NCBI GenBank assembly: GCA_030040235.1
Contig: JASHUC010000357.1
Span: 1 to 5,150 of the forward strand
From: Gammaproteobacteria bacterium
GTDB lineage: Bacteria; Pseudomonadota; Gammaproteobacteria; Steroidobacterales; Steroidobacteraceae
Reading direction: 5' to 3'
Length of the DNA stretch: 5,150 nt
Shown: piece by piece, positions 1-5,150 of the stretch
Numbering within the stretch: position 1 is the first letter of the stretch
Layout: every line of letters begins with the position of its first letter
Translations under genes and position numbers: made by a program
The notes under the pieces: generated by a model
The model's input: the letters and a program-made list of their open reading frames with translations, nothing else
Database searches by the model: none
What the model was told of the DNA's origin: nothing

Positions 1-231
1 CCAGTTGAGCCCGAACCCGAGGAGCAGCAACAGCACGATCCCGACCACCACGATCGCCGAGTACTGCTGGTTCAAATACGCCTTGGCGCCGGTCTGCACC
101 GCCGCCGCGATCTCCTGCATCCGGGCGTTGCCGGCCGGCAGGCGCAAAATCGCCGCGGTGGAGAACACACCGTACAACACGGCAAACACGCCCGCCCCAA
201 TCGCGAGCCACAGCCAGCTGCTGGCATCCAT
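1..231 (-). CDS. hppA: Membrane-bound proton/sodium-translocating pyrophosphatase, N-terminal 77 residues (partial, off left edge)
   Basis: The visible N-terminus matches membrane pyrophosphatases, integral proteins that couple PPi hydrolysis to H+ or Na+ transport. Residues about 6-28 form a hydrophobic first membrane helix. They are followed by the polar stretch GNARMQEIAAAVQTGAKAYL (residues 34-53), typical of the family's first cytoplasmic loop, then QQY. A second membrane helix covers about residues 58-76. Family members usually have about 650-800 residues and around 16 helices, so roughly 90% of the protein, including all catalytic PPi-binding motifs, lies outside the window. Ion specificity therefore cannot be judged here. 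The ATG at 229-231 is chosen because a GAGGA ribosome-binding site lies 7 bases upstream. The gene follows the PPi-dependent phosphofructokinase gene in the same direction after 81 bases, a pairing known in methanotrophs such as Methylococcus. The family call is firm; the H+ specificity is inference. Confidence 0.9.
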   Translation of the reverse strand, partial: MDASSWLWLAIGAGVFAVLYGVFSTAAILRLPAGNARMQEIAAAVQTGAKAYLNQQYSAIVVVGIVLLLLLGFGLNW

Positions 232-312
232 CTAAGAGTCCTCGCGTCGATCCAGTACTTCTAATTCTCGAGGCGGTACCGGTCGCGATCCGGCGCCTCA
301 AAAGGCGGCGGA
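232..312 (-). other. pfp-hppA intergenic spacer
   Basis: This 81-base gap lies between the phosphofructokinase stop (TAG, 313-315) and the hppA ATG. It contains a small inverted repeat, CGCCT/AGGCG (294-298 with 303-307, 4-base loop), with no T-run after it on either strand, and an 8-base palindrome CGGTACCG (274-281). I see no convincing terminator or sigma-70 promoter, which favours readthrough from the phosphofructokinase gene into hppA. The small hairpin could affect mRNA stability or partial termination, but that is speculation. Confidence 0.4.
239..243 (-). promoter_or_regulatory. Ribosome-binding site of hppA
   Basis: GAGGA on the minus strand lies 7 bases before the ATG at 229-231. 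It is a good Shine-Dalgarno match at good spacing and settles the hppA start. Confidence 0.6.
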
Positions 313-1602
313 CTATACCACGAACCGCGTGGCGAGCTTCCTTCGCACTGCCACGCCCTTCAGCGCGACGTAGGCCGGCAGTCCGTCGCGATAGGGCGGG
401 TAGTCCTCCCCGGCGATCAACGGCTCGAGATAGCGCCGGCAGGCCTCGGTGATGCCGAATCCGTCGGCTCGCACGAACTCGCGGGGCAGCTTCTTCTCCT
501 GGTTTGCGACGTCCCCGAGCGGAACATGCCCGAGCGCCCACCTATAAGGCCGCGAGGACTTGCGCACGATGGTCGGCATCACCGCGTTGATGCCGCGCAG
601 GGCGAGCTCGACCGCCGCCTTGCCTACCGCATACGCCTGCTCCACATCGACCCTCGAGGCGATGTGCCGGGCGGCGCGCTGGAGATAGTCGGCGACCGCC
701 CAGTGATATTTGTACCCGTGCGCTTCGCGGATCATGTTCGCCACGACCGGCGCCACGCCCCCGAGCTGGGTATGTCCGAAGGCGTCCTTCGTGCCGGCAT
801 CCGCCAGAAAGCGGCCGTCGGCGTATGCCGCGCCCTCCGAGACCACGATCACGCAGTAGCCATGCCCGGTGACGCAGCGCTTCACCTCGTCGAGGAAACG
901 TTGCGGATCGAAGGCGATCTCGGGGAACAGGATGAGATGAGGAGGTGCGGCGGGCGTGCGCCCCGCAAGTCCGCTCGCGGCGGCGATCCAGCCTGCGTGG
1001 CGGCCCATCACCTCGAGCACGAATACCTTGGTCGAGGTGCGCGCCATCGAAGCCACGTCGAGCCCGGCTTCGCGCGTGGCGACCGCGACGAACTTCGCGA
1101 CGGAGCCGAATCCCGGGCAGCAGTCCGTGTGCGGCAGATCGTTGTCCACCGTCTTCGGCACCCCGACGCAGGTGATGGGATAGCCGAGCTGCTCCCCGAG
1201 CTGGGAGATCTTCAGCGCGGTATCCATCGAATCGTTGCCGCCGTTGTAGAAAAAGTACCCGATGTCGTGCGCGCGGAACACCTCGATCAGCCGCTCGTAT
1301 TCGGCGCGGTTCTGGTCCAGGCCCTTCAACTTGAAGCGCGCCGAGCCGAAGGCGCCCGCCGGCGTGTACTTCAGGCCCCGGATCGTCGCCGGACTCTCGC
1401 GGCTCACATCGATGAGATCCTCGGTCAACGCGCCGACGATGCCGTCGCGGCCCGCGTAGAGCTTGCCGATGCGCCGCGACTTTGCGGCCGTCTCGATCAC
1501 CCCGCACGCCGAGGCATTGATGACGGCCGAGACACCCCCGGACTGGGCATAGAAGGCGTTGCGAATCTCGGGCCTAGGTGCGGCCCGCTTCGTTTTGAGC
1601 AT
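313..1602 (-). CDS. pfp: Pyrophosphate-dependent 6-phosphofructokinase (diphosphate--fructose-6-phosphate 1-phosphotransferase)
   Basis: Cytosolic enzyme of the phosphofructokinase A superfamily that reversibly phosphorylates fructose 6-phosphate using PPi. Some relatives also act on sedoheptulose 7-phosphate. With the ATG at 1600-1602 it has 429 residues. The nucleotide/PPi loop is at residues 20-24 (QSGGV). GGND is at 121-124, with Asp124 where ATP enzymes have Gly. PKTVDND is at 149-155, with Lys150 (the PPi-type residue replacing Gly in ATP enzymes) and the catalytic-base Asp153. MGRHAGW is at 199-205. The Asp/Lys pair is the classic PPi signature, so ATP-dependent PfkA is unlikely. Asn123 sits where the Mg-binding Asp of GGDG/GGDD usually is. 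A GTG at 1654-1656 would add 18 residues. I prefer the ATG because homology begins near residue 14 and family N-termini are short, but neither start has a good ribosome-binding site. hppA lies 81 bases downstream and adk diverges upstream. Confidence 0.93.
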   Translation of the reverse strand: MLKTKRAAPRPEIRNAFYAQSGGVSAVINASACGVIETAAKSRRIGKLYAGRDGIVGALTEDLIDVSRESPATIRGLKYTPAGAFGSARFKLKGLDQNRAEYERLIEVFRAHDIGYFFYNGGNDSMDTALKISQLGEQLGYPITCVGVPKTVDNDLPHTDCCPGFGSVAKFVAVATREAGLDVASMARTSTKVFVLEVMGRHAGWIAAASGLAGRTPAAPPHLILFPEIAFDPQRFLDEVKRCVTGHGYCVIVVSEGAAYADGRFLADAGTKDAFGHTQLGGVAPVVANMIREAHGYKYHWAVADYLQRAARHIASRVDVEQAYAVGKAAVELALRGINAVMPTIVRKSSRPYRWALGHVPLGDVANQEKKLPREFVRADGFGITEACRRYLEPLIAGEDYPPYRDGLPAYVALKGVAVRRKLATRFVV

Positions 1603-1672
1603 GGCACTGGCGAACTTGGCTGGAAGGAGCGGCTCGGGAGCGGCAGAGAATACCACTCCAGCGGCGCTTCAT
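1574..1672 (-). CDS. Possible 32-codon leader ORF overlapping the pfp start
   Basis: An ATG at 1670-1672 follows a perfect GGAGGT (1675-1680) and opens a 32-codon frame ending in TAG at 1574-1576. It overlaps the first codons of the phosphofructokinase gene in another frame and ends 23 bases inside that gene, counting from its ATG at 1602. The peptide is basic (begins MKRRWSGILC) and resembles nothing I recognise. The gap between GGAGGT and ATG is only 2 bases, shorter than ideal, which weakens the case. If translated, it could couple ribosome delivery to the main start, which lacks its own ribosome-binding site. It may equally be chance in GC-rich DNA. Confidence 0.15.
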   Translation of the reverse strand: MKRRWSGILCRSRAAPSSQVRQCHAQNEAGRT

Positions 1673-1674
1673 TG

Positions 1675-1680
1675 ACCTCC
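1675..1680 (-). promoter_or_regulatory. Strong Shine-Dalgarno-like GGAGGT upstream of pfp
   Basis: GGAGGT on the minus strand is the best anti-Shine-Dalgarno match in the divergent region. It lies 18 bases from the alternative GTG start of the phosphofructokinase gene and 72 bases from the preferred ATG, both too far for direct use. Only the short leader ORF at 1672 is near it, at a tight 2-base spacing. Confidence 0.3.
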
Positions 1681-1708
1681 CCGGGGCGCGCCGGTAACGT
1701 GGCGGGCC

Positions 1709-1739
1709 GCTCTGGCCGCAAAGCGGCCGAAGCTGTTTT
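1709..1739 (+). terminator. Terminator-like hairpin with short U-run in the adk leader
   Basis: On the plus strand GGCCGC (1714-1719) and GCGGCC (1723-1728) form a perfect 6-bp stem around an AAA loop. It can extend outward as GCTCT (1709-1713) against GAAGC (1729-1733) with one G-T pair and one mismatch. TGTTTT follows directly (1734-1739). This has the shape of a weak intrinsic terminator on plus-strand transcripts, yet the only plus-strand gene nearby is adk, which starts 31 bases later. It could be a leader attenuator, or could block transcripts escaping antisense from the pfp side. A second GGCCGC copy at 1705-1710 can compete for the same 3' arm. Confidence 0.35.
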
Positions 1740-1752
1740 GCCAGTTTAAGTA

Positions 1753-1758
1753 GAGGGG
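1753..1758 (+). promoter_or_regulatory. Probable ribosome-binding site of adk
   Basis: GAGGGG lies 11 bases before the adk ATG at 1770. The spacing is slightly long but it is the only purine-rich candidate. No convincing -35/-10 pair is visible between the hairpin and the ATG. Confidence 0.4.
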
Positions 1759-1769
1759 CCGTCTCGAAC

Positions 1770-2435
1770 ATGCGACTCATCCTGCTCGGCGCCCCGGGTG
1801 CCGGCAAGGGCACTCAGGCCCAGCGCCTGGCCGAGCGTTGCCAGATTCCGCAGATCTCAACCGGCGACCTGCTGCGCGCGGCCGTCGCGAGCCAGAGCGA
1901 TGTGGGGCGGGCCGCCAAGGCGGCCATGGATGCCGGGCAGCTCGTCTCGGACGAGCTCGTCCTCGCCATGATTCGCGACCGGCTCGCGGCGCCCGATGCG
2001 CGGCGCGGCTTCATCCTCGACGGTTTTCCGCGCAACCTCGCGCAGGCCCGCGCTCTCGATGAGCTGCTCGCGAAGCTCGGCCAGCCGCTCGAGGCCGTCA
2101 TCGTGCTCGAGGTGGACCGGGCCGAGCTCACCCGCAGGATCGGGGGCCGGCGCACCTGCAAACGCTGCGGCCGCGTGTTCAACATCTTCACCTCCCCGCC
2201 GGCCCCTGGGGAAACCTGCCCGGCCTCCGGGGGAGCGCACGAGCTCTATCAGCGTCCCGACGATAACGAGGCGACGGTCATGGAGCGGCTGAAGGTGTAC
2301 GAGGAAAAGACGCGCCCGCTCGTGGAGTTCTACGCTGGCCGCGGCATCTTGCGCAGAATTGCCGCGCAAGGGGATCTCGATGCGGTCACGGCGCGGCTCG
2401 AGTCCGCGCTCGCGAGCGCCCTGCGCACGGGCTGA
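1770..2435 (+). CDS. adk: Adenylate kinase (ATP:AMP phosphotransferase), long-lid form with Cys-type lid
   Basis: Cytosolic enzyme catalysing ATP + AMP = 2 ADP, keeping the adenylate pool balanced. At 221 residues it is the normal length of the long bacterial form (E. coli 214). The P-loop GAPGAGKGTQ is at residues 7-16. The AMP-binding segment starts STGDLLRA (30-37), and GFILDGFPRN at 80-89 holds the conserved Arg88. The lid spans about 122-160, followed by QRPDDNEATVMERL (161-174) with conserved Arg162 and Asp164/165. The lid carries Cys130, Cys133 and Cys150, as in zinc-binding adenylate kinases, but Ser153 takes the usual fourth ligand position and two extra residues (Ala156-His157) precede ELYQR. 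Metal binding is thus uncertain. The ATG has GAGGGG 11 bases upstream, and the frame starts directly at the P-loop strand. The gene diverges from pfp and converges with the hybrid kinase gene (14 bases apart). Confidence 0.97.
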   Translation: MRLILLGAPGAGKGTQAQRLAERCQIPQISTGDLLRAAVASQSDVGRAAKAAMDAGQLVSDELVLAMIRDRLAAPDARRGFILDGFPRNLAQARALDELLAKLGQPLEAVIVLEVDRAELTRRIGGRRTCKRCGRVFNIFTSPPAPGETCPASGGAHELYQRPDDNEATVMERLKVYEEKTRPLVEFYAGRGILRRIAAQGDLDAVTARLESALASALRTG

Positions 2436-2449
2436 GGCTCAAGCGCGGC

Positions 2450-3652
2450 TCAACACCGGCCGGCGAGGTGGGCGACCACACGCACCAGCTCTTCCGGCTC
2501 TACAGGCTTGGCGAGGTGCATCTGGAAGCCTGCATCCTGCGCACGCACCGCATCCTCGGGGCGGGCGAAGGCTGTCAGGGCGGCGGCTGGCAGCCGGTCC
2601 GGGCCCACGCTCTCGCGGACCGAACGGATGAGCTCGTAGCCGTCGCGACCCGGCATCGCCAGATCCGAGATGAGCACGTCCGCCTGGAAACCATCGAGCA
2701 TACTCAGAGCGGAATCGGCCGAGGTGGCCGTGAGGACCGTCGCACGATAGCTGCCGAGCACGCGGCGCGTCAGCTCGAGCGTATCGGGCTCATCATCGAC
2801 GATCAGCACCCGAACACCCTCGAGGTCCACGGAGCGCGTTTCGCGCTCGGGCGAGGAGCCGTTGCCCGAGGACTCGCGCGGGGCGACGCGCGGCAGTACG
2901 ACGTGGAAGGTCGAGCCGCGGCCCTCACCCGCACTTGCAGCTGAAACCCGTCCGCCATGCAGCTCGACGATCTGCTTGGCGATCGCGAGCCCCAGGCCGA
3001 GGCCCGGGTACTCGCGCCGGCTCGTCGAGTCGCACTCCCGGAACGCATCGAACACGAAGGGGAGCCGCTCGGCGGCGAGCCCGATCCCGGTGTCCGCGAT
3101 GCGCACCTCCCAGTTGCCGTTCGACTGCGCAAGCGTCGCCGTGACGGTTCCACCCCGTGGGGTGAACTTGATCGCGTTGCTCAGCATGTTCCAGACGACC
3201 TGCTGCAGGCGATGCGGGTCGCCGAACACCAGACACTCGGCCGCGGGGAGCCCCTTGCGCAACGCGACGCCCTTCGCATCGGCGGTGCTCTGCAGCGTCT
3301 CGAGCGCGGCCTCGACGATCTCGCCGATATCGGTTTCCTCGGCGTCGAGCCGGATCTTGCCGCTCACCATGCCCGACAGATCGAGGAGGTCATCGACCAG
3401 CTGCGCAAGGGCCCGTACATTGCGCGCGATCGTCTGGCCGCCGCGCTGGACCTCCTCGTGGGCGAGGCGTCCGGATTCGAGAAGGCGCGACCAGCCGAGG
3501 ATCGCGTTGAGCGGCGCACGCAGCTCGTGGCCCAGCGTGGACAGGAACTCGTCCTTCTGCCGGCTGGCGCGTTCCGCGTCGACTCGCAGCGCATGCTCCT
3601 GCGAGAGGCGCTGTTCGAGCTCGTGCTGGTCTTCGTCGTCGCTGATCGTCAT
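2450..3652 (-). CDS. Soluble hybrid histidine kinase with C-terminal receiver domain
   Basis: Two-component signalling protein of 400 residues. A short charged helix (about 5-35, likely coiled coil) leads into the HisKA dimerisation domain with H-box GHELRAPLNAIL and phospho-acceptor His42. The HATPase domain has its N-box at Asn155 to Asn159, G1 DTGIG at 187-191, F-box Phe201/Phe204 and G2 GLGLGLAI at 217-224. After a Ser/Gly/Glu-rich linker (about 258-276) comes a receiver domain with acidic Asp286/Asp287, phospho-acceptor Asp330, Thr360 and Lys382-Pro383. All catalytic residues look intact. I see no membrane segment, PAS, GAF or other sensor domain and no output domain, so its input probably comes from a partner or another kinase. 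The ATG at 3650-3652 has GAGGT 4 bases upstream, so I reject the TTG six codons earlier. It follows rnd by 29 bases. The physiological signal is unknown, so no symbol is given. Confidence 0.93.
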   Translation of the reverse strand: MTISDDEDQHELEQRLSQEHALRVDAERASRQKDEFLSTLGHELRAPLNAILGWSRLLESGRLAHEEVQRGGQTIARNVRALAQLVDDLLDLSGMVSGKIRLDAEETDIGEIVEAALETLQSTADAKGVALRKGLPAAECLVFGDPHRLQQVVWNMLSNAIKFTPRGGTVTATLAQSNGNWEVRIADTGIGLAAERLPFVFDAFRECDSTSRREYPGLGLGLAIAKQIVELHGGRVSAASAGEGRGSTFHVVLPRVAPRESSGNGSSPERETRSVDLEGVRVLIVDDEPDTLELTRRVLGSYRATVLTATSADSALSMLDGFQADVLISDLAMPGRDGYELIRSVRESVGPDRLPAAALTAFARPEDAVRAQDAGFQMHLAKPVEPEELVRVVAHLAGRC

Positions 3653-3656
3653 GGCT

Positions 3657-3661
3657 ACCTC
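3657..3661 (-). promoter_or_regulatory. Ribosome-binding site of the hybrid kinase gene
   Basis: GAGGT (within GGTGAGGT) lies 4 bases before the ATG at 3650-3652, inside the 29-base rnd-kinase gap. It decides the start: the in-frame TTG at 3668-3670 lies upstream of this site and would make it coding. Confidence 0.55.
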
Positions 3662-3681
3662 ACCGTCCAAGCCTCACGGCC

Positions 3682-4773
3682 TCACAGCGCGGCGAGCAGG
3701 CGCTCGCCGATGATCGAGCGGCGCCACCCACGCAGCACCGGCAGCTCGCGCGCGCCCTCGGCGAGCCGCTCGAGATCACGCCGCGTGGCGAGCACCTCGG
3801 GGCTCAACCCGAGATCGGCCGCCACCTCACGGTGTATGGCACTCAGCTGCCTGAGCAGCGCAGCATTCGCCGGGTCCGGACGAGCGCGAAGATTGACGGG
3901 CGCGAGCTCATTCGGCAAGTCTGCGGCGCGAATTCGCTCGAGAATCTCACCGCCGCAGTGCTTGACGAGCGCGGCCGGCATGCCGCTCACGGCGGCGAGC
4001 GCCTTCAACGAACGCGGCGCGACAAGCACGATTTCCCGCAAAGTGGCATCGTCCAGGATCCATCCGCGTGGTCTGTTGCGCTCGATCGCACGCCGTTCGC
4101 GCCACGCCGCGAGCTCGCGCGCCAGGCGGGCCCGGGGCGCGTCGAGCCCGCGCAAGCCGCGCACGCGAGCCCACGCATCCCCCGGCTCGACGGCGTATGC
4201 CCCGGGCGCGGCGAGCAGCGCCAGCTCCTCGGCGAGCCACTCGCTGCGGCCGAGCCGCGCGAGCTCGGCCGTGAGGTGTCGCTCGAGCGGCAACAGATAT
4301 CGTACATCATCGAGCGCGTAGGCGATCTGCTCCGCGGTGAGCGGGCGCGCCGACCAATCGGTGCGCGTGTGCGCTTTGCTCAGCACGACGCCGAACGTGC
4401 GCCGCACGAGCTCGGCGTAGCCGATCTGCGCCGGCAGCCCCGCGAGCGCCGCCGCGATCTGGGTGTCGAACACGCGCTGGGTGAGGCCGGTCGAAGGGAT
4501 GAGAACCTCGATGTCCTGTCGCGAGGCATGCATCACCTTGAGGGGACCCGAGGCAGCGAGCGCCGGGGCGAGGGCCGCCAGGCTCTGCACGGCGAATGGA
4601 TCGATGCACACGCCGCCCTGCGCATCGGCGATCTGCAGCAGACACAGCTCGGCGCGGTAGGTGCGCTCGCGCAGAAACTCCGTGTCGAGCGCGATCGCCG
4701 TGGCGCCTGTCAGCCGCGCGGCGAGCCGGGAGAGCTCGTCCTGATTCGTGATGATGGTCTGCAAAGGGCCCAT
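3682..4773 (-). CDS. rnd: Ribonuclease D, 3'-5' exoribonuclease
   Basis: DEDDy-family 3'-to-5' exoribonuclease that trims 3' ends of tRNA precursors and other small RNAs in the cytosol. It has 363 residues (E. coli about 375). The exonuclease domain covers about residues 1-170. Exo I is LDTEF with Asp30/Glu32, Exo II is SRQDIEVL with Asp87, and Exo III has Tyr152 and Asp156 in YALDDVRYLLPL. These match all five metal-binding/catalytic positions of E. coli RNase D. The RTDWSARPLT stretch (137-146) is also characteristic. An HRDC domain follows at about 210-285, containing RPRGWILDDATL (234-245). The C-terminal ~75 residues probably form the second HRDC-like unit. The ATG at 4771-4773 places Exo I at the usual distance from the N-terminus. 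The ribosome-binding site is weak (a purine-rich AGAGAGCGGGA run). The hybrid kinase gene follows after 29 bases. Confidence 0.95.
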   Translation of the reverse strand: MGPLQTIITNQDELSRLAARLTGATAIALDTEFLRERTYRAELCLLQIADAQGGVCIDPFAVQSLAALAPALAASGPLKVMHASRQDIEVLIPSTGLTQRVFDTQIAAALAGLPAQIGYAELVRRTFGVVLSKAHTRTDWSARPLTAEQIAYALDDVRYLLPLERHLTAELARLGRSEWLAEELALLAAPGAYAVEPGDAWARVRGLRGLDAPRARLARELAAWRERRAIERNRPRGWILDDATLREIVLVAPRSLKALAAVSGMPAALVKHCGGEILERIRAADLPNELAPVNLRARPDPANAALLRQLSAIHREVAADLGLSPEVLATRRDLERLAEGARELPVLRGWRRSIIGERLLAAL

Positions 4774-4783
4774 TCCCGCTCTC

Positions 4784-4789
4784 TATAAT
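4784..4789 (+). promoter_or_regulatory. Perfect -10 element (TATAAT) in the rnd/membrane-protein divergent gap
   Basis: TATAAT is a full match to the sigma-70 -10 consensus, notable in such GC-rich DNA. Its partial self-complementarity also gives TATTAT (4785-4790) on the minus strand, so it could serve either direction. No good -35 lies at 16-18 bases on either strand. The best plus-strand candidate, CTGCAA (4759-4764), has a 19-base spacer. Plus-strand transcription would start near 4796, about 9 bases before the ATG at 4805. For rnd the leader would be similarly short. Confidence 0.4.
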
Positions 4790-4804
4790 ACCGGCTCGAA
4801 GCAC

Positions 4805-5150
4805 ATGACGGACCTCGTGCGCCTCTATGCCGACATCGCTCTGCTCAGGCGGGGACCGCAGGACGTTCCGGCCTCCGTCCTGCTGCTTGCGATCACGGTC
4901 ATCGGATACTGCGCGATCAATCTCGTCGTCAATTGGGCGCTGCCGACACCGAACAATCCATGGTTGCTCGTTCTGCTCGTAGACGTGCTGTTCACGCTCG
5001 CCTGGTACGGGGCGCTCCTGCGGCTGCTTCGCAGGCCGGAGCGCGTGCTCCAGACCACCACGGCGGTGTTCGGCTTTCGCGCCGTGCTCGCGCCTCTCGT
5101 GATCAGCGCCGAGTGGCTCTATGGCCGCTTCGGCACCGATCAGACCTGGC
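4805..5150 (+). CDS. Unidentified multi-pass membrane protein, N-terminal 115 residues (partial, off right edge)
   Basis: I do not recognise this protein with certainty. The frame stays open from the ATG at 4805 to the window end. A short amphipathic start (MTDLVRLYADIALLRRGPQD) is followed by three likely membrane helices at about residues 23-45, 52-74 and 86-105. Short polar links separate them: PTPNNP, and a basic RLLRRPER that by the positive-inside rule would be cytoplasmic. The basic LLRR near the N-terminus suggests the N-terminus is also cytoplasmic, which fits two helices between these basic segments. No catalytic or transport motif is visible. The general look resembles small Yip1-like or uncharacterised proteobacterial membrane proteins, but this is weak. 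Only a poor GAAG precedes the ATG, and a GTG at 4817 is an alternative start. The gene diverges from rnd with 31 bases between start codons. Open frame and hydrophobicity make it very likely real. Confidence 0.72.
   Translation, partial: MTDLVRLYADIALLRRGPQDVPASVLLLAITVIGYCAINLVVNWALPTPNNPWLLVLLVDVLFTLAWYGALLRLLRRPERVLQTTTAVFGFRAVLAPLVISAEWLYGRFGTDQTW

Noticed and set aside
5..235. 76-codon plus-strand open frame at the left edge
   Set aside because: It is antisense to the hppA N-terminus, which has a good ribosome-binding site and family-typical sequence.
1603..1656. Upstream GTG start adding 18 residues to the phosphofructokinase
   Set aside because: It has no ribosome-binding site at proper distance, and the extra residues lie outside the conserved N-terminus. 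It cannot be fully excluded.
526..1749. Long plus-strand open frame (407 codons) opposite the phosphofructokinase gene
   Set aside because: It is antisense to a clearly conserved enzyme. Its translation is Arg/His/Asp-rich low-complexity sequence without domains, as expected from third-position GC bias.
2406..2419. Perfect 14-base palindrome GCGCTCGCGAGCGC at the end of adk as a bidirectional terminator
   Set aside because: It lies inside the adk coding region (Ala-Leu-Ala-Ser-Ala codons), has no loop or T-run, and CTCGCGAGC-type words are common in this GC-rich sequence.
2436..2453. Direct repeat GGCTCAA in the adk/kinase convergent gap
   Set aside because: Two 7-base copies 11 bases apart are too short to be meaningful and do not resemble an attachment or insertion site.
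3653..3670. TTG start adding six residues to the hybrid kinase
   Set aside because: The ATG at 3652 has GAGGT just upstream, and the TTG would place that site inside the coding region.
2957..4321. 454-codon plus-strand open frame opposite the hybrid kinase and rnd genes
   Set aside because: It spans parts of two well-supported minus-strand genes and their gap. Its composition is Arg/Ala/Ser-rich with no recognisable domain, so it is a shadow frame.
3832..4788. 318-codon plus-strand open frame opposite rnd
   Set aside because: It is antisense to RNase D, which has every catalytic motif. The translation looks like codon-bias noise.

Overview
This is a high-GC chromosomal window, by eye about two-thirds G+C, from what is probably a proteobacterium. 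A gammaproteobacterium is my best guess, based on the Cys-containing adenylate kinase, the RNase D and the PPi-dependent phosphofructokinase beside a proton pyrophosphatase. The genes share similar base composition and codon use. I see no mobile element, CRISPR array, tRNA or rRNA.

Layout from left to right: (1) positions 1-231, minus strand, hold the N-terminus of a membrane pyrophosphatase (hppA) that runs off the left edge. (2) Positions 313-1602, minus strand, hold a PPi-dependent 6-phosphofructokinase lying 81 bases upstream of hppA in the same direction, so the two probably form one transcription unit. (3) Positions 1603-1769 are a divergent intergenic region with a terminator-like hairpin facing adk and a strong Shine-Dalgarno-like sequence facing the kinase gene. 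(4) Positions 1770-2435, plus strand, hold adenylate kinase (adk). (5) Positions 2450-3652, minus strand, hold a compact soluble hybrid histidine kinase/response regulator that converges on adk. (6) Positions 3682-4773, minus strand, hold ribonuclease D (rnd), 29 bases upstream of the hybrid kinase and probably cotranscribed with it. (7) From position 4805, plus strand, an unidentified multi-pass membrane protein runs off the right edge. It diverges from rnd across only 31 bases, which include a perfect TATAAT.

The left half reads as a pyrophosphate and adenylate energy module. The phosphofructokinase interconverts fructose 6-phosphate and fructose 1,6-bisphosphate using PPi/Pi. HppA couples PPi to ion movement across the membrane. 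Adenylate kinase recycles the AMP that forms in the same reactions that release PPi. The right half pairs an RNA-processing nuclease with a signalling protein, and the sequence shows no obvious functional link between them. I did not find a clearly new biological system. The observations most worth a second look are the three-Cys/one-Ser lid site of Adk, the Asn in the GGND motif of the phosphofructokinase, the unusual divergent leader between pfp and adk, and the sensorless hybrid kinase behind rnd.
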